64,000 bases of DNA from Posidonia oceanica. Lineage: Eukaryota; Streptophyta; Magnoliopsida; Alismatales; Posidoniaceae. Shown here in pieces: positions 33,034 to 45,149 of this stretch. Made by a program: the position numbers and the translations under genes. The DNA lies in contig JAZBRS010000029.1 in NCBI GenBank assembly GCA_037176725.1, positions 128,807,001-128,871,000 on the forward strand. The letters are read 5' to 3'. The notes below the pieces were generated by a model. That model was given only the letters and a program-made list of their open reading frames with translations. It was not told where the DNA came from and searched no databases. Position 1 is the first letter of the stretch. Each line of letters opens with the position of its first letter.

Positions 33034-36000
33034 TGTAACGACCCCAATGACGTTATCTCTCAACCTAGCTACCTTTTTTTTTAATCTTATTAGCATTCAT
33101 GAACTACATAGCTAAATTCTCACAATTACTATAAAACAGAAATAAAATAAACTTAAATAATTTACTTACCTAGAACCCTTGATGTGTGGCAATGTGACTC
33201 CTTTCCTATATGCACTAGCAACTCCAGCTCCTATCCTGCACCTGCCAAAAACAGAAACAAAGCACAAGTGAGCGACCACCCAATAGGTCACCCAGCACAC
33301 ACCCTAGCTCGACAAACAACGTCGAAGGAACAGGCGTAACTACGCCACAAACAAACAAATACAGGCATCTCTCTTGGATGCCACAGCAGGGCTCACATCA
33401 TTGCCCATAAAGCAAATCACTAAAAACATGCATTTGAAATCATCTTTTCTCTTTTCATTTCAAAACCATATGCATGCTCTTTTCAAAGTCTTTATGCACA
33501 CGTGAAATGACCACAGTAGCCAAATTAAGCCTCAAAACACACGATCTGGTCCATCACACTCCTGGTGCGGACTATACAACCAACCGTGTCTGAATACCCT
33601 CAATAGCATTCAAAACACACACACACAATACAACAAACATCAAAACACAAAGCCAGCGCTGAGACACTGCTCAGCCAAACCAATGCGCCTCACTAGCGCA
33701 AGACCTACGCCCCACAGGCGTAGCCACAAGCACAACAACCACACACACAAACAAAGTGTTGTCACTCGGGCCCAAGCGAGACACCTAGCCACAAGCAGTC
33801 CACCGAGGCGCTACAACGGTGTCCCTGCACTGCTACGGTCGACCACCTTGTAGGGTAGTGAACCGTCCCGGCCAACAAGCCTCAACAGGTCCTGTCTCAC
33901 AGCAAGACACCACAAGGTACGCCCTCTAAGTGCTGTAACTCATTGCTCCAAACCCCTGGGGCTCCTCAACCCTAGGTTCAGTCCACACCAAGCAGTCTCG
34001 GTACCCGTACTAACTAGGGTATCACGTCTAGCTACTCAGAGGTCTCACACTCCTTGTGTCCGCTGCCATGATACACTATGTACAGTCAGTACCCTGGGTC
34101 CTCGGCACCAGGAACAAGCGGAGTGTCATACCTCCAAGTCCAATCGGCACCCCCAACCTGCAGACCTCAGCCTCGGCCTCGTGAACGATAATCAAGGAGT
34201 ATCATACCTCCAAGATCCAACGAACACTCACCTCAGCCCCTAGGTCTCAGGACCTCAACCTAGGCAACGCGCCCAACCAACCAGGAATGTCGTCACATTC
34301 CCTAATCTCGTCAACACGCCCCTCCAGTATTTTTGTCCACCACACATAGAAAATACCAAAAAACTCTTTCAAAAACCTTTGCCAAACCCATGCATTTTCT
34401 TTTCAAAACTCTTTTCGAAAACCATTTCGAAATCCTTAAAAGACAACTCAAAATACCTCAAAACGCGGCACCAAGCACAGCACAAAACCACGAGCTGAAA
34501 GCACAACTCAAAACATAGCCTCAACAGCTCCGCTGTCAAGCCCAGAATCACATTACAAAACACCATACAAAGCAAAACAAAGGCACCTTCTAGGTATAAT
34601 GCTCACCCACCCGGCACCACCCACAAGCAAAACACTGGTCCCGAAGTTCCAAAGTACTTACGAGACCGAACACCCACACAACGGCACCCAGAATACTAAG
34701 TTCTGGTGCCAAGATCTAACTCTAAGGTTATCATGTTCCCTAATATCCATCTAGACCAAATTAGGGAAAACCTTAGCATTTCTAGGTTATTTAGTCTTTT
34801 AATTTCCATCCCTAGCTCAAGTAGGGTCTTGCTAATCCATTTTAGGCAATCCCTAACTCATCCCTAATGATTGTCTTAATCCTCATCTTGCCCTAATGTA
34901 TTTTATAAAATATCACTCTTAAAGAACAAGATTCATTTTAAATCCACAAAACTCTCCATAAAACAAAAAATCAGATTTTAAGCATCAACTAGTATAGGGA
35001 CAACATATAGGATCTGGCTTGGCCCAAAAGCAGGCCAAACCAAAAGGGATGGGTGCCCAACAGGCGCCAGAAGCTCCCAGGAAAAAGCACGGGACCATTA
35101 CATGGCACCCAAATGTGGGATCAGTAAAAAAGTTCAGATAATCAGACAGACCGCAGGAACCCAAAAACATCGCCTGATTTGGGAATTTGAGCCGGCCTCA
35201 GCACACACACCTACAGACTTAATCTCCAAGTCTTCTACCATATGGGACAAAAATTAAAGCATTTCGATAATCGTAGACCAAGTTATGAAAGTCCAAAGCA
35301 AGGGAGGTCATTTCGCCCAAAAATTCCAACACGGTAACCATCATCCAAAAATATCCATAAAATCCACAATAAATCCCCTAAAATCATGAAATCTCTACCA
35401 TGCATCCACAACATACTAATCTACACATCTACATCATTTCCAAATAAAATTGAAAGCAAGGAAGGGGTGTGTACCTCAAACGACACACAGAGCTTCCTCA
35501 CCACCGCCGGTGACCCAACTCACCCTCCGACGATCACCTCCGATCCAAAGCCTCACACGACCCTTCCACGAACTGCTCGACCACTGGAAGAAGGTCGGAG
35601 ACCACTCGAGCTCGGAACAACAGCACCCACCTCACGGCAACCCACTGAGCCAAGTTAACACCAAAACAGGGAAGGAGACAACCCATGAACCCAAGAAGCT
35701 CATCCTACCTTCACATGTGCTCCACACAGTGGTTGAAGGTCCGTCGGCGATGAGGCTCCCTTGGTGTCGACCAGAGTTCTCACAGGACAGGGGGTGCTCG
35801 GGTGCACGGCTTCAACACTTCACCTCTCACTCTTCACTGCCTCACACTCTCTGCCTCTCACTCTCTCACACACACAGATGGAAGGACGAGGAGGAGGAAG
35901 AAGGCTCAGGTAAGGTGGAGGAAGAAGCCTCCAGAAGCTCCGCTGCCACTCCTTCCTAGTCGCCCGACAGCCTCCTGAAAAAGCGGAAGGAAAATGGCGG

Positions 36001-36170
36001 TGCATGGCTGTGGAGAAAATCTGCATTCTTAAATAAACGTTTTGCATGAAAATTACGCAAAAGCCCTCCTCTTCCTCACAAACTACAAATCTCCCAAACC
36101 ACTCCCAAAAATATGCCAGATTTCCTCGCACCAAGCTTACCCGTTAGTTCTAGAAAACCTAGTTGTTACA
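33034..36170 (-). repeat. 3' LTR of element D (full length, ~3.1 kb)
   Basis: On the minus strand it runs from TGTAACAACTAGG (36,170) to GGGGTCGTTACA (33,034). The part 34,695-36,170 matches 37,935-39,453; the part 33,034-34,694 has no partner in the other LTR. Plus-strand frames inside (35,450-35,959) are non-genic shadows repeated in the other LTR. Confidence 0.82.
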
Positions 36171-36185
36171 TCCTAACCCCCTTAA
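36171..36185 (-). other. Polypurine tract of element D
   Basis: On the minus strand TTAAGGGGGTTAGGA lies directly before the LTR start TGTAACAAC. A near copy at about 37,836-37,850 and another at ~15,443-15,456 lie next to R2 and R1. Confidence 0.8.
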
Positions 36186-36539
36186 AGGAATTTTGCCCTC
36201 GAAATCCTCAAGTCGAAAAACCAAGGGTACCAAATTAGGATGCCAAACTCACAGATCTAGATCAACAGAACAACAGTGCCGCCCAAAACTCAGAATTGGT
36301 AGGAGAAATCCATGCCTCATAGCCATCTCATCCCACCAAAGATCCAAAGCAAAGCCAAGGACTCAGCCATCTTCAAGTCCAAAGCCACCGAAATCCTGAA
36401 TGAAGGTCCCTTCAGGACACAAAATCTCCACCCACAAGCTCCAAAACAGTGTCTCCCAGAGTCCCTGAACATCCTCAGCCTCTCTAGTAGACACGCAACC
36501 ACAGGGATGACCAGGTACAACTAGCTCCCATTAGCATCC

Positions 36540-37850
36540 GCTGCGCTACTCTGATGCACAACCTGGTCAACAATCACCCAAGGAGACCAAAAAGAAGAAG
36601 ATCTCCACAGATCGAACAACATCACACCATTCGATCCAACACCAAACCAGAAAACCAACTGGACATTCCCAACAGGATACCCCAAGAAAACACAGGAGAA
36701 AGAATCTCCACAGCTCGAACAACACTCAGCCATTCGAACCACCCACAACAAAAAACAATTGGGCATCCAAACAGGATACCCCAAATAGCACACATCAAAC
36801 ATCACATATCAAACAACACACAAAGCCATGCTACTCCATGGCCAAACCCACAAACAAAATGCACAACATAACCGCACAGCACCAACACACAACTCACACG
36901 CAACCCCTCCCAGATAACTCTGTCCTCTAACAGAGTATCTGGAACAACCACACACATCCAAGGACCCATCAGAGCCACCTGGAACCAACAACACCCATCT
37001 GGGGACCCACCGAGCCACCTAGAAACGACACCCGATATCTGGGGAACTCACCAAGTCGCCTAGAAATACAACACACATCTGGGAACTCACCGAGTCGCCC
37101 AGAAACGACACTCGATATCTGGGGAACTCACCGAGTCGCCTAGAAACACAACACACATCTAGGAACTCACCGAGTCGCCCAGAAACAACAACACACAATC
37201 TAGGGACCCACACAGTCAGCTAGAGACAACCAACAAACATCTAGGGACCCACACAGTCACTCAGAGACAACCAACAAACATCCAGGGACCCACACAGTCA
37301 CCCAGAAACCAACAACACACCCGGGGACTCACTGAGTCACCCAGAGGCAGCAACCAACCTCTGGGAAGCCTCTCGCTTCACCTAGAAACACAACAAACAT
37401 CGGGGAAGCCTCATGCTTCACCTAGAAACAACAACAACTGGAGGACGGAACTGCAGATATCCTCCACACACACGATGACCAACAAGACACGACAGACAAA
37501 CAAACCAAACAAACAAAATCCACATTCGTGGAGGGCCACACAAGGAGCAGACAACTACTGCACCCCTCTCCCCCATGACAGCACAACACCACCCAACCGC
37601 AACCACACACATCTGGGAAGCCTCATGCTTACCCAGATGCGACCACAGGAGGATGAAACCTCAGACATCCTCCGCACTAGCAACAAAACAAGCAGCAACA
37701 AGCAACAATAAAAGTGGAGGTCACACGAGAGACAGTCACCTACTGCATCTCTCCCTCCACAACAACACCCAACTACCCAACAAGAGATGATGGCAAAATA
37801 AACACGTCCTCTGGTTAGCTGTCGTGGGGTGCCTAACCCCCTTAAAAGAA
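36540..37850. repeat. Repeat segment R2 with ~45-bp tandem repeats
   Basis: Non-coding interior of element D, homologous to R1 (14,594-15,456). From ~36,955 to 37,440 it holds about a dozen imperfect copies of a ~40-45-bp unit: CTGGGGA, ACTCACCGAGTCGCC, AGAAAC, ACAACACACAT. Adjacent copies differ in short blocks, and alternate copies are most alike, hinting at a two-unit higher-order repeat near 37,020-37,170. Confidence 0.75.
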
Positions 37851-37934
37851 TTAAAACACCACACCTCGAAATCCATAAGCATCAAGAGACGTGCAAACCT
37901 TTAGACAACATGACTCATCTGGCCAAAATCTAAC

Positions 37935-39453
37935 ACTAAGTTCTGGTGTCAAGATCTAACTCTAAGGTTATCATGTTCCCTAATATCTATCTAGACCAAA
38001 TTAGGGAAAACTTTAGCATTTCTAGGTTATTTAGTCTTTTAATTTCCATCCCTAGCTCAAGTGGGGTCTTGGTAATCCATTTTAGGCAATCCCTAACTCA
38101 TTCCTAATGATTGTCTTAATCCTCATCTTGCCCTAATGTATTTTATAAAATATCACTCTTAAAGAACAAGATTCATTTTAAATCCACAAAACTCTCCATA
38201 AAACAAAAAATCAGATTTTAAGCATCAACTAGTATAGGGACAACATACAGGATCTGGTTTGGCCCAAAACCAAGCCAAACCAAAAGGGATGGGCGCCCTA
38301 GAGGTGCCAACTGGTGCCCAGTAGGTGCCAAAAGTTCCCAGGAAAAAACACGGGACCATTACGCGGCACCCAAACGTGGGATCAGTAAAAAAGTTCAGAT
38401 TATCAGACAGATCGTAGGAACCCAAAAAAAATCGCCCGGTTTGGGAACTTGAGCCGGTCTCAGCACACGCAACTACAAATTCCACAAATATATCCAAAGT
38501 GTAGATCTCCAAGTCTTCTACCATATGGGACAAAAATTAAAGCATTTCGATAATCGTAGACCAAGTTATGAAAATCCAAAGCAAGGGAGGTCATTCGGCC
38601 CAAAAATTCCAACACAGTAACCATCATCCAAAAATATCCATAAAATCCACAATAAATCCCCTAAAATCATGAAATCTCTACCATGCATCCACAACATACT
38701 AATCTACACATCTACATCATTTCTAAATAAAATTGAAAGCAAGGAAGGGGTGTGTACCTCAAACGACACACAGAGCTTCCTCACCACCGCCGGTGACCCA
38801 ACTCACCCTCCGACGATCACCTCCGATCCAAAGCCTCACACGACCCTTCCACGAACTGCTCGACCACTGGAAGAAGGTCGGAGACCACTCGAGCTCGGAA
38901 CAACAGCACCCACCTCACGGCAACCCACTGAGCCAAGTTAACACCAAAACAGGGAAGGAGACAACCCATGAACCCAAGAAGCTCATCCTACCTTCACATG
39001 TGCTCCACACAGTGGTTGAAGGTCCGTCGGCGATGAGGCTCCCTTGGTGTCGACCAGAGTTCTCACAGGATAGGGGGTGCTCGGGTGCACGGCTTCAACA
39101 CTTCACCTCTCACTCTTCACTGCCTCACACTCTCTGCCTCTCACTCTCTCACACACACAGATGGAAGGACGAGGAGGAGGAAGAAGGCTCAGGTAAGGTG
39201 GAGGAAGAAGCCTCCAGAAGCTCCACCGCCGCTCCTTCCCAGTCACCCGATAGCCTCTTGAAAAAGCAGAAGGAAAATGGCCGTGCATGGCTGTGGAGAA
39301 AATCTGCATTCTTAAATAAACTTTTTGCACGAAAATTGTACAAAAGCCCTCCTCTTCCTCACAAACTACAAATCTCCCAAACCACTCCCAAAAATACGCC
39401 AGATTTCCTCGCGCCAAACTTACCCGTTTGTTCCAGAAAACCTGGATGTTACA
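37935..39453 (-). repeat. Partial 5' LTR of element D
   Basis: It starts TGTAACATCCAGG on the minus strand at 39,453. It matches the first ~1.5 kb of the 3' LTR almost base for base and then diverges abruptly at ACTAAG (37,935), marking the deletion breakpoint. No primer-binding site is left. Confidence 0.85.
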
Positions 39454-39783
39454 ATAGGTGTCAGTTGAAATTACTAAGTTGGCATAGAATTGTGACACTA
39501 AGTGTGGATAGTACTTAAGATTGCCAATAGATGCTAGGAGTGGAGTTAAGGACTGAACTTGAAAGAGAGAGCTTATGTCACCTAAAGTGTCGAAATCTAC
39601 CTTCTGGCCGGTGAGGACTTCTCTGTTGGCATAACGCTCCCGATGAGCCTTCATGGCTTCCTCGTCGATGAAATGCAGAACCTTGTGTCCATAGGTGTGG
39701 TCATGTTCGGAGGAGTCGTTGGTGTGAGCGACGGACAGAGCTTTTCTTTTGGGTGTTTGGGCAAAGCTCTTCTTGGGTGCCAT
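39454..39783 (-). pseudogene. Extra ORF of the copia element, N-terminal part
   Basis: The ATG at 39,783 (MAPKKSFAQTPKRKALSV) opens a basic N-terminus, followed by HTYGHKVLHFIDEEA, REVLTGQKVDFD and YPHLVSQFYANLV. It is interrupted by element D after 110 codons and continues at 33,033. A TATA box (39,942-39,950) and a CT-rich leader precede the ATG on the same strand, so the ORF may have had its own promoter. In-frame extension upstream to 39,957 is leader-like (Pro/Ser/Leu-rich) and is not taken as coding. Confidence 0.75.
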
Positions 39784-39941
39784 TTGTTGTGGAGGAGGAC
39801 GGAGAGGCAATGGCGAAGGGTGTTTGAGAAGGGAAGAAGGAGGACGGAGAGACGTCGGAGGAAGGAGGAGGATTAGGGCTTGCGAGTGGAGGTAGAAGCA
39901 TAGGGTTGGAAGGGTGTGTCGGCCAAAAACGGAAGATGGGG

Positions 39942-39950
39942 TATATATAT
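39942..39950 (-). promoter_or_regulatory. Putative internal TATA box upstream of the copia extra ORF
   Basis: On the minus strand TTTCATATATATACCCC lies ~160 nt before the ATG at 39,783. A C/T-rich, purine-poor leader in between looks like a host-gene 5' UTR. This is uncommon between pol and a downstream ORF in copia elements and suggests an acquired promoter. Confidence 0.5.
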
Positions 39951-39979
39951 GAAACATTGAACCCTAGGTTTTACAACCG

Positions 39980-40460
39980 AAAAAACGGTATACCGAAAAC
40001 TGAACGGTATTCTGATTTGTTCGATATAAAATAATAACTCATTCTTCTGGAGCAAAATGTTCTTCTGAATCAGTGATTTTCGGAACACCGATTTAAATTG
40101 GTTTACCGACAAATAAATATATAATTTTTGTTTTACATATAAATCGGTAGATTGGAACAAAATGTTCTTCCGAAACAGGGATTTTCGGAAAACCAGTGAA
40201 TATCGGTTCACCAAAAAATCTGCAGAATTTTGCTTTCTTAATAACCGATAGATTGGAACAAAATGTTCTTCTGAAATAGGGATTTTTGGAAAATCGATCC
40301 AAAATGAACTTCCGAAACAGAGATTTTCGGAAAATCGTTCAAAAATGAACTTCCGAAACAGGGATTTTCAGAAAACCGTTCAAAATCGGTGATTCAAAAA
40401 TCTATCAGATTTTATACAAAAATCGGTAAACCGATGAATTTCGGTATACCGAATTTGATC
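39980..40460. repeat. Degenerate repeats with CGGTATACCG palindromes in the copia pol/extra-ORF spacer
   Basis: About 35-80-bp imperfect units built from GGAACAAAATGTTCTTC, GAAACAGGGATTTTCGG and AAAACCG/AAATCGGT words. The exact palindrome CGGTATACCG occurs at 39,986 and 40,442. The same 10-mer occurs in the copia LTRs. Confidence 0.75.
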
Positions 40461-40488
40461 TCTATTCAAAAAAATTTTATTTTAAATT

Positions 40489-43400
40489 TTATTCAAGATC
40501 ACATATCTTGCATAAACTTAGATGTCTTCTAATTTTTACAAATTGGGATTCATCTAGAGGTTTAGTAAATATATTTGCTAACTAGTCACTTGTGGATATA
40601 AATTCTAATTTTATATTGTTGTTTGCAACTTGATCTCTTAAGAAGTGGTGTCTAACTTCAATGTGTTTAGTTCTTGAATGATTTACAGGATTTTTAGAGA
40701 GATTAATTGCACTTGTATTATCACACATTATAGGTGTTGTGTTAAATGTTAAGTTAAAATCTTTTAAGGTTTGTTTCATCCATAATATTTGGGCACAACA
40801 ACATCCAGCTGCGATGTATTCTGCTTCAGTAGTGGATAAGGCAATACTATTTTGTTTCTTGCTAAACCAAGAAACCAATGAATGCCCTAAAAATTGACAA
40901 ATTCCACTAGTGCTCTTCCTATCAGTCTTACATCCAGCATAATCAGCATCACTATATCCTATTAATTCTAAGTTTGTATTTTTAGGATAGAATAGACCTA
41001 ATTCTGTAGTTCCATGTAGATATCTAAATATTCTTTTAACTACAATTAGATGAGATTCCTTAGGTGCAGCTAGATATCTAGCACAAAGACAGACACTAAA
41101 CATAATGTCTGGTCTACTCGTAGTTAAATATAAGAGAGAACCAATCATGCCTCTATACATCTTTTGATCTACATTTTTTCCATTTTCATCCTTATCTAAC
41201 TTAGTATTTGTACTCATAGGTGTTTTGGCTTCCTTTGAGTTTTCCATTTCAAATATTTTCAACAATTCTTTTGTATATTTTTCTTGGAAGATAAATATTC
41301 CTTCATTCATTTGTTTCACTTGAAACCCAAGAAAATAGTTTAACTCTCCCATCATGCTCATTTCAAATTCCTTTTGCATAATGTTTGAGAATTCTTCACA
41401 TAGTTTTTCATTTGTTGACCTAAATATGATATCATCAACATAGATTTGGATTAACAGAATACCTTTTTCATTCTTCTTGATAAATAGAGTTGTATCAGCA
41501 ACTCCAATAACAAAGCCTTTTTCAATTAAAAATTTCTTGAACCTATCATACCAGGCTCTAGGAGCTTGCTTTAGTCCGTAGAGTGCTTTGTTTAATTTAA
41601 TACATGATCTGTATATACTTCATTTTCAAATCCAGGGGGTTGTTTCACATATACTTATTCCTCAATTACCGCATTCGAAAAGGCACTTTTAACATCCATT
41701 TGATATAATTTAAAGTTCATGGAACTTGCATAAGCTAATAACATCCTAATGGATTCTAATCTAGCTACTAGGGCATAAGTTTAATCAAAGTCTATTCATT
41801 CTTCTTGATTATACCCTTGTGCTACTAACCTAGCCTTAATTTTAACTATCCTTTCTGATTCATCTAGTTTATTTCTGAAAATCCATTTTGTCCCAATTAT
41901 TGGATGATCTTTTGGTTTTGGAACTAATTCCCAAACATTATTTCTTTAAAATTGATTTAACTCTTCATTCATAGCAATCATCCAATATTCATCATTGCAA
42001 GCCTCATTAACATTTTTTGGCTCAATGGATGAAATGAATGCATAGGTGGCACATTCGTGATCCAATTTGGATATGGTCAATATTCCCTTGGAAATATCTC
42101 CAATGATTTGTTTCTTAAGGTGATCATGAACAAATTACCAGTTCGATATATTGATATCAGTTTCTTCTAATTTAAGTGTATTTTCATTATTTTCAGGATT
42201 AGTTACTTGATCATTATTTACTTCATTTTCAAGATTTATAATTTTAATCCTATTTTCATCAAAGTTTACATGCATTGATTCTTCTATAGTAAGTGTTCTT
42301 TTGTTATATATTCTGTATGCCTTGCTTCTAGAGGAATATCCAAGAAATATTCCTTCATCAGATTTGAGATCAAATTTATCTAAATTATCTTTAGTATTCA
42401 AAATAAAGCATTTGCAACCAAAAACCTTGAAATATAAAATAGTTGGAGTCTTGCAACACCAAAGCTTAGAAGGAGTTTTATTTAAAGTAGGTCTAAGTAA
42501 AACTCTATTTAAAATATAGCAAGCTGTATTGACAGCTTCGGCCCAGAAATGCTTAGGTTTGTTTTCACAAAGCATAGTTCTAGTCATTTTTTGTAATATT
42601 CTATTTTTCCTTTCAACAACTCCATTTTGTTATAGAGTCCTAGGAAAAGAGAAATTATGTTGAAAATCATTTTCTTCACAAAAATTTTCGAAAACTTCAT
42701 TTTCAAATTCTCCTCCATGGTCACTTCTTATCTTAATAATACTTAACCCCTTTTCATTTTGAACCATTTTGCAAAACTTTTGAAATTCAGAAAACACATC
42801 ATTTTTATTTGTCAAAAATAATACCCATGTAAATCTCGAAAAATCATCTACTAAAACAAAAGTATATCTTTTACCTCCTAGACTTAAGGTTCTACTAGGT
42901 CCAAATAAATCGATATGAATTAGTTCCAATGGTTTGGAAGTAGAAATCATTTCTTTAGTTTTGAAGGAAGATTTAATTTGTTTTCCATATTAGCATGCAT
43001 CACATAATCTATCCTTTTTGAAATCGATTTTTAGCAAACCATGAATAAAATCACATTTGGATAATTTAAATAATTGTCCCATATTGGCATGACCAAGTCT
43101 TCTATACCATAGCCAAGTATCATCATTTGTAGAAGCTACACATGATATCATTTTATTTGTTTTATAGGATACTTTAATTTTATATACATTATGTTTTTTA
43201 TTTTCAGTAAATATTATTTTGTTTGTGGTTGATTTAAAGATTGTGCATTCTTTCTTATCAAATAAAACTTTATAACCAATATCACATAATTGACTAATGC
43301 TAATCAAATTATGTTTTAAACCATTAACTAATAACACATTTTCAATTGAAAGATTGTCAGGATTACCTACACTTCCTATCCCGACAATTGTCCCTTTAGT

Positions 43401-43517
43401 ATTATCTCCGAATGTGATTAATCCTTCGTCTTTGGACTTAAGAGTGCTCAGGAGATTATGATCTCCGATCATGTGACGAGAACAACCACTATCCAAGATC
43501 CACTTTGAGTTCATCAT
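40489..43517 (-). pseudogene. pol: Copia pol: protease, integrase, reverse transcriptase, RNase H
   Basis: Protease active site WILDSGCSRHM begins at 43,505. A GAG-pre-integrase HHCC region follows (RRLGHANM, CDAC; 43,120-42,990). The integrase core is at 42,950-42,135 (HIDLFGP, RSDHGGEF, then NGVVERKNR after a stop), ending with the GKCFILNTKDN-type region. RT carries QIYVDDIIF near 41,440. RNase H is within 40,582-41,050 (SDADYAG, STTEAEYIA). The true end is a TAA at 40,489 after FTKPLDES and a C-terminal tail. Stops at ~42,630 and ~40,582 fit CAA/CAG to TAA/TAG changes; RT between 41,380 and 42,134 has several breaks. The domain order places it in Ty1/copia; the lineage within copia is not assigned. 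Confidence 0.93.
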
Positions 43518-43543
43518 GTTCCTACATTAGAGGACAACAAAGT

Positions 43544-45087
43544 TTAAGATACCCACATTTTGGTAGGACGGATTCTACTGTTGCCAAATCTATCCCTTTG
43601 TATCCACTTGGATGGATTTGGTTTCTTTACTACAAAAATGTATTTCTCATGCGTAGTTTCTCTAATAAATCCATTTTTATATGGTTTATCTTTAAAAGAG
43701 GAATAACCAATATCTTGTTTGTACATTGAAGGTCTTTGACTAAATAATAACAAGTCTAGATTTTGTTTTCCCTTTGTAAATTTTACAATAGTGTTAAAAA
43801 GATCATTACTCTTATCTTTTAAAGTTTTTATATCTTTTTCTAAGTTGGAAATTTTAAATCTCATATGTTTTAGATCCATGTTTAATTCTGTATTCTTGAG
43901 ACTAAGATTTTCATTTTCAAACATTTATTTTTCTCCTTCATTTATAAGTGTATCATTTTTCTTTACTAAATCTTCATTTTGTTGATTTAGAAGTTTTGAT
44001 GATGATTTTAGAGTTTTATATTTTTCATATAATCATTGAAGGCATCTAACAGTTCTTCCATATCATCACTTTGGGAGATGGAGCTTTCTTCTTGTGCCAT
44101 GAAGCACATATTTGCTCTTTCAGTATCAGAGGATGTTTCTTCAATAGATGAAGAGTCAGTCTCATCCCAAGTGGCTTGGAGAGCCTTTATCTTAGGTTTT
44201 CTATTATCTTTTCTAAAATTTTTCATTTTGAGCAATGGGCAATCTCTCTTGAGATGTCCAGGTTTGTTACAGTTAAAGCATAGGGGTGCATCTTCTTGCT
44301 CATTAAATTTTCCTTTCTTTGGAAACTTCTTGTTTCTTATGAATCTTTTAAATCTTCTTTTAATAAGGGCTATCTCCTCATCATCTTCATTTTCTGTTTC
44401 TGAGTTGGTAGTTGTTTTAAGTGCAATTATCTTTTTAATTGGTTATTTGTCATTTTCTTTCTCTTGCATTTGAACTTCATATGAAGTTAAATTTCCAATT
44501 AAGTTTTCTAAGGCGTAAGTTGATAGGTCTTTGGCTTCTTCTATAGCAGTAGTTTTGTTTTCCCATTCAGGAGTTAAAGATCTTAATACTTTTCTTACCA
44601 AATTACTTTGAGGATAACTTTTTCCTAGAGCTTGAAGGGAGTTTGTTATATCACAGAATCTAGTAAACATTTCTCCAATAGGCTCATTTGGTTTCATTTT
44701 AAATAGTTCATATTTATGTACTAGCATGTTGATTTTAGTTTCCTTGACTTGATTAGTCCCTTCATGGGTTACTTCAAGATTATGCCAAGCTTGTTGTGCA
44801 GTTGTACAGTTTGATATTTTATTAAATTGTTCTTGATTTACAACACAAAATAGTATGTTAAAACCTTTTGCATCTAATGTAGCTAATCTTTCATCTTCTT
44901 CACTCCATTCACAATAAGGTTTATCATTTTTAGGAAAACCATTAATTATTATATCCCATAGTTTGAAGTTTATTGATTTTAAATATATTGTCATCTTACA
45001 TTTCCAATAAGTGTAGTTGTTTCCATCAAAAAATGGTAGTCTATTAATATTTTGACCCTCAATTGCATTATTACTAGTTGATGCCAT
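43544..45087 (-). pseudogene. gag: Copia gag
   Basis: ATG at 45,087 (MASTSNNAIEGQ). The N-terminal part has the copia gag signature (PFFDGNNYTYWK, LWDIIING, AQQAWHNLE, LVRKVLRSL, KTTAIEEAKDL). A TAA at 44,443 interrupts the frame, which goes on to a CCHC zinc knuckle (CFNCNKPGHLKRDC, near 44,250) that binds RNA in the capsid. An acidic region and coiled-coil-like stretch continue to 43,544 with a 2-base frameshift near 44,030 and another stop near 43,925. It starts 60 nt inside the 5' LTR/PBS junction, as normal. Confidence 0.9.
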
Positions 45088-45135
45088 TTTTCTTTGTCTA
45101 AATAGATTGTTAGATCTTAATTTCTAGACAACTAA

Positions 45136-45147
45136 GCTATGATACCA
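45136..45147 (-). other. Copia primer binding site (initiator tRNA-Met type)
   Basis: On the minus strand TGGTATCATAGC lies 2 nt after the LTR end TCCTAACA. It differs by one base from TGGTATCAGAGC, the standard site complementary to the 3' end of initiator tRNA-Met. Confidence 0.85.
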
Positions 45148-45149
45148 AT

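Larger units (their letters stand above)
33034..39453 (-). mobile_element. Del/Tekay-type element D, internally deleted, nested in the copia extra ORF
   Basis: Plus-strand ends are TGTAACGACCCC (33,034) and GGATGTTACA (39,453). Flanks AAAGG (33,029-33,033) and ATAGG (39,454-39,458) are a 5-bp duplication with one mismatch, and removing the block restores one open frame across the junction. The 3' LTR is 33,034-36,170; the 5' LTR keeps only its first ~1.52 kb (37,935-39,453). No gag or pol remains. The interior (36,171-37,934) has a polypurine tract and non-coding repeats (R2). A single deletion from mid-5' LTR through pol explains the structure. Shared LTR parts are nearly identical, so the insertion is the youngest here. 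Confidence 0.88.

Noticed and set aside
39103..39453. C-terminal extension of the copia extra ORF
   Set aside because: This part of the minus-strand frame is LTR D sequence; it is read-through into the insertion, not original protein.
38733..39518. 261-codon plus-strand frame
   Set aside because: It lies antisense in the LTR of element D, is duplicated at 35,450-35,959 in the other LTR, is low complexity and crosses the element boundary.
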